From Nitrospirae bacterium GWC2_57_13 (GTDB taxonomy: Bacteria > Nitrospirota > UBA9217), in assembly GCA_001805055.1 (NCBI GenBank), contig MHDZ01000058.1, positions 2,215 to 52,464 on the forward strand: a stretch of DNA of 50,250 bases. Direction: 5' to 3'. The stretch's first letter is position 1. Each line of letters begins with the position of its first letter. Under the pieces are notes generated by a model that worked only from the letters and a program-made list of their open reading frames with translations, did not search any database and was not told the DNA's origin. The position numbers and the translations under genes are program-made. Shown here piece after piece: positions 47,819 to 50,250 of the stretch.

Positions 47819-49308
47819 TGCAACAACTCCACGAATACGGGATTTTCACCAAGGTTCAATGTTGTCGTACCGTTTGATATGCCGAGCGTCTCCGTACGAA
47901 ATGCAGTCGTATAATCCGTTACTTCCTCCCCCGACGAAAACATCGGTATTGCTTCTGTTATCACGGCTGCTGAACCCTGCACTTCCGTGATTTCGACCTG
48001 TTTTGTCATGCCCGATGTGTAGGCCGGATCATTCAAATAATCCCACCAGGCAACATACACGGAACGTCCATTTCTCGTGAGTTTGTAGATATGAGCATCT
48101 CCTGATTCCTGTACGATCTGAATACTCTTCCATTCGCTGCCTTCCAGCATCTCGACCATCTTTTTGTATGTATAGTAGGCAAGCTTCTTGTGGGATTGGC
48201 CGTCGTTCAGCGGATTGTTGATGAGGCCCACGTGGTCGAAATAGCCGTTGACGATGCCGCCGGCACTGTGTTCCTCGAAGATCTGCGCCCAGAAGATTTT
48301 GTCGATCCCTGCGGTCAGGGCATAGATGTATCTTTTCATGATTGCCGCGGCATGATAGGCCTCGGTATGGTTCGTATAGCCTTCCGGCGTATCGCTGTAA
48401 TCGGACATTTCGGTAATATAGAACGGCACGCTGGTGTACCCGATTGCGTCAAGTTCGCTGCGGATATTGGAAGCGAATGCCCTCATTTCGTAGGTCCCGG
48501 CGGGAAGAGATATTGCAGCGTAATCGTCGTCGCCTAAAAACTGTCCGGACCAGTGAAAGTCGAAGATATCGAAATATTGATCCCCAGGGTTATCCTTAAT
48601 TCTGTCCAATTCCGCCAGAACGGGTTTATAAAAACGGTAGAATCCAGCTGGGGTGGCCACGCCTCCTATGGCCACTTTCATATCCGGAGCAGCCTGCTTG
48701 ACGGCTTGATAAGATTTTTTGAGAAGGAGGGCGTAATTCTCCGGCGTATCCTGCCAGAATGCAATGCCGTCAAGCTCGTTTTCGATCTGAACGACGTCAA
48801 TCCTGGGGGAGCCCGGCGCGTCGTCAATTCCGTCTCCGTCGTATCGCTCAACGGCATTTTGCAGAAATTGCAGATACCAGTCCATGTGCTTTGGAAGTGT
48901 GCCGGTTCCGAGTGGTGTCCCCTCCAGTCTGTTCTGTGCCCCGACAACTACGAAGAGGTTGGCCCCTGCGGCATATCCGGCGCCCAGCACCTTGTCGGAC
49001 GCAGTCCAGTCATAAACGCCTTTTTCTTTTTCGATCACGTCCCAGATCAGACTCCCATACGCTGAAATCCTTGCGGTCTTCGCGCCGATATCAAGGATGG
49101 CGCTGGCTTCGTCAATATCAGGGTTCGTGAACCTCACATCGTGCATTGCGAAGGGCGAGTTTTCTGTGGCAGGCTTGGATGAGCCGCTGCTGCTGCCGTG
49201 TTTACATCCCGCCATGATAATCGTTATGATAAAAGATAATGTGACGATTCCGAATGCGGTTGACTTCATTGCAGCGCCTCTCTCACCTCCCGTGACTTGC
49301 TCATCCAC
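47815..49308 (-). CDS. Lipoprotein clan GH-A-like glycosidase
   Basis: IIMAGCKHGSSSGSS lipobox; ERYDGDGIDDAPGSPRIDVVQIENEL; PFYITEMSDYSD; KKLAYYTYKKMVEMLEGSEW. Confidence 0.78.
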   Translation of the reverse strand: MDEQVTGGERGAAMKSTAFGIVTLSFIITIIMAGCKHGSSSGSSKPATENSPFAMHDVRFTNPDIDEASAILDIGAKTARISAYGSLIWDVIEKEKGVYDWTASDKVLGAGYAAGANLFVVVGAQNRLEGTPLGTGTLPKHMDWYLQFLQNAVERYDGDGIDDAPGSPRIDVVQIENELDGIAFWQDTPENYALLLKKSYQAVKQAAPDMKVAIGGVATPAGFYRFYKPVLAELDRIKDNPGDQYFDIFDFHWSGQFLGDDDYAAISLPAGTYEMRAFASNIRSELDAIGYTSVPFYITEMSDYSDTPEGYTNHTEAYHAAAIMKRYIYALTAGIDKIFWAQIFEEHSAGGIVNGYFDHVGLINNPLNDGQSHKKLAYYTYKKMVEMLEGSEWKSIQIVQESGDAHIYKLTRNGRSVYVAWWDYLNDPAYTSGMTKQVEITEVQGSAAVITEAIPMFSSGEEVTDYTTAFRTETLGISNGTTTLNLGENPVFVELLQ

Positions 49309-49324
49309 GAATACTGCATCGCAG

Positions 49325-50250
49325 TCACGGATAGGTGACTTCCAGAAACTTCGGACCGTTCTCCGCTCCCAGGGTCAAGGTCTGCGCGGGAGTGATTGCG
49401 CTGGTCGAGCCGTTGACGTCGGTGAGGACGACAGCGGAAGGAACCTTGTCCAGGTTGAGCGTGTAGTTGAGCGTCTCGCCATCGAGCAGGATCGTTTGCC
49501 CCTGCGCATAGTGGAAGGGCTTGAAAAAGATGTAAAGCTCTTTGCTCCCCGATTGAAACTTCTCGACCCACGCCTGGGTCTCATCATCGAAAGCGCCGCT
49601 CACATGGGAGGAGTAATGATAATCGCGAAGCTTGTCCCGCAGCAGACCCACGGCCTTCAGGTGCTTCGACAGGCTCCCGTCCGGATACAACGAACCGCTA
49701 GCGCCGGGGATGGCGCCGCTGGGAAAGATTTTCAACGCCAGAACGCCGTACAAGGCGGCGTTCCCTGCGGGGGTATGCAGCGTCCGCTCCAGGAGGGAGT
49801 GTTGGACCATGTAGGCCTCCTCCAAGCGGTCGTTCGGGTCCGTGAGCGTCGCCTGGAGGACGCCGAAGTGTTCCGTGTCGATGATGGGCCGATCCTGCCA
49901 GCCGTTGGCATCGAGCGCCTTGCGGATCTCCAATATTCCCGGAATGCCGGCGTACTTGTTGGTCACGGGGGTCCTCGTCGGCGGATAAAACGCAAAGCCT
50001 TGACTCAATACATCCGCCAGGGCATAGCCGTGGAAGGCCCAGAAATCGAACCTGGCCCCGTTGCTTTTATCCAGGAAGTACTCAATAGTCGTAATCGCCT
50101 TGTTCATCGTGGCATCCCCCGACGTATCGATCCAGTATTCAAATCCCGGGGTCCCCACCCACACGTCCGGGCACTTTGCCTTGATCCGGTCGTAGATATT
50201 GTTCGTCATCTCCAGAAGCTGGGCGTCCGTGCCTTTCCACCAACTGGCAG
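49325..50250 (-). CDS. Glycosidase-like protein, N-terminus beyond window end
   Basis: Frame open to window end (SWWKGTDAQLLEMTNNIYDRIKAKCPDVWVGTPGFEYW); WQDRPIIDTEHFG; C-terminal beta-sandwich-like region. Confidence 0.7.
   Translation of the reverse strand, partial: ASWWKGTDAQLLEMTNNIYDRIKAKCPDVWVGTPGFEYWIDTSGDATMNKAITTIEYFLDKSNGARFDFWAFHGYALADVLSQGFAFYPPTRTPVTNKYAGIPGILEIRKALDANGWQDRPIIDTEHFGVLQATLTDPNDRLEEAYMVQHSLLERTLHTPAGNAALYGVLALKIFPSGAIPGASGSLYPDGSLSKHLKAVGLLRDKLRDYHYSSHVSGAFDDETQAWVEKFQSGSKELYIFFKPFHYAQGQTILLDGETLNYTLNLDKVPSAVVLTDVNGSTSAITPAQTLTLGAENGPKFLEVTYP

Noticed and set aside
1-50250. CRISPR array, rRNA genes, prophage or IS transposase
   Set aside because: No regularly spaced direct repeats, rRNA signatures, integrase or transposase ORFs recognised; the repeats present are dispersed palindromic spacers.

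Overview
The window is bacterial and reads like a delta-proteobacterial or Nitrospirota-type genome; that lineage is an inference from gene style only. About 0-25.7 kb is a mostly minus-strand housekeeping region: PhoH, response regulator, Sua5/TsaC, DUF89, PurE, PurD, LarE, YARHG protein, IclR regulator, rhodanese, GDT1 transporter, YceI, RNase PH, a thi cluster (thiD, thiC, thiE, thiG, thiS behind a TPP riboswitch and terminator), a cob nucleotide-loop cluster (cobC, cobS, cobT, cobU) interrupted by a TPR gene and a UPF0175/PIN-like pair, a DUF3047 protein and tRNA-Gly(CCC). A plus-strand TolC/MacA/MacB-like efflux operon follows (25.8-30.2 kb). From 30.3 kb to the end is a minus-strand accessory locus of exported proteins: at least six paralogous clan GH-A-like glycosidases, two CE4-like deacetylases (one frameshifted), a propeller/TPR protein and small Cys-rich proteins. 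Main observations: (1) a probable UGA-encoded selenocysteine rhodanese, truncated in the ORF track, with an fdhF-like GGUC SECIS hairpin; (2) a ThiS whose obligatory C-terminal Gly-Gly is followed by an 18-residue tail supplied by an intergenic repeat, with thiS bracketed by direct copies of that repeat; (3) the GH-A/deacetylase locus, with a conserved DxDGxxD loop before the catalytic Glu; (4) two proteins sharing a knottin-like C-x6-C-x7-CC-x4-C-x12-C module; (5) several families of palindromic intergenic elements, including a 36-bp perfect palindrome and a cloverleaf.
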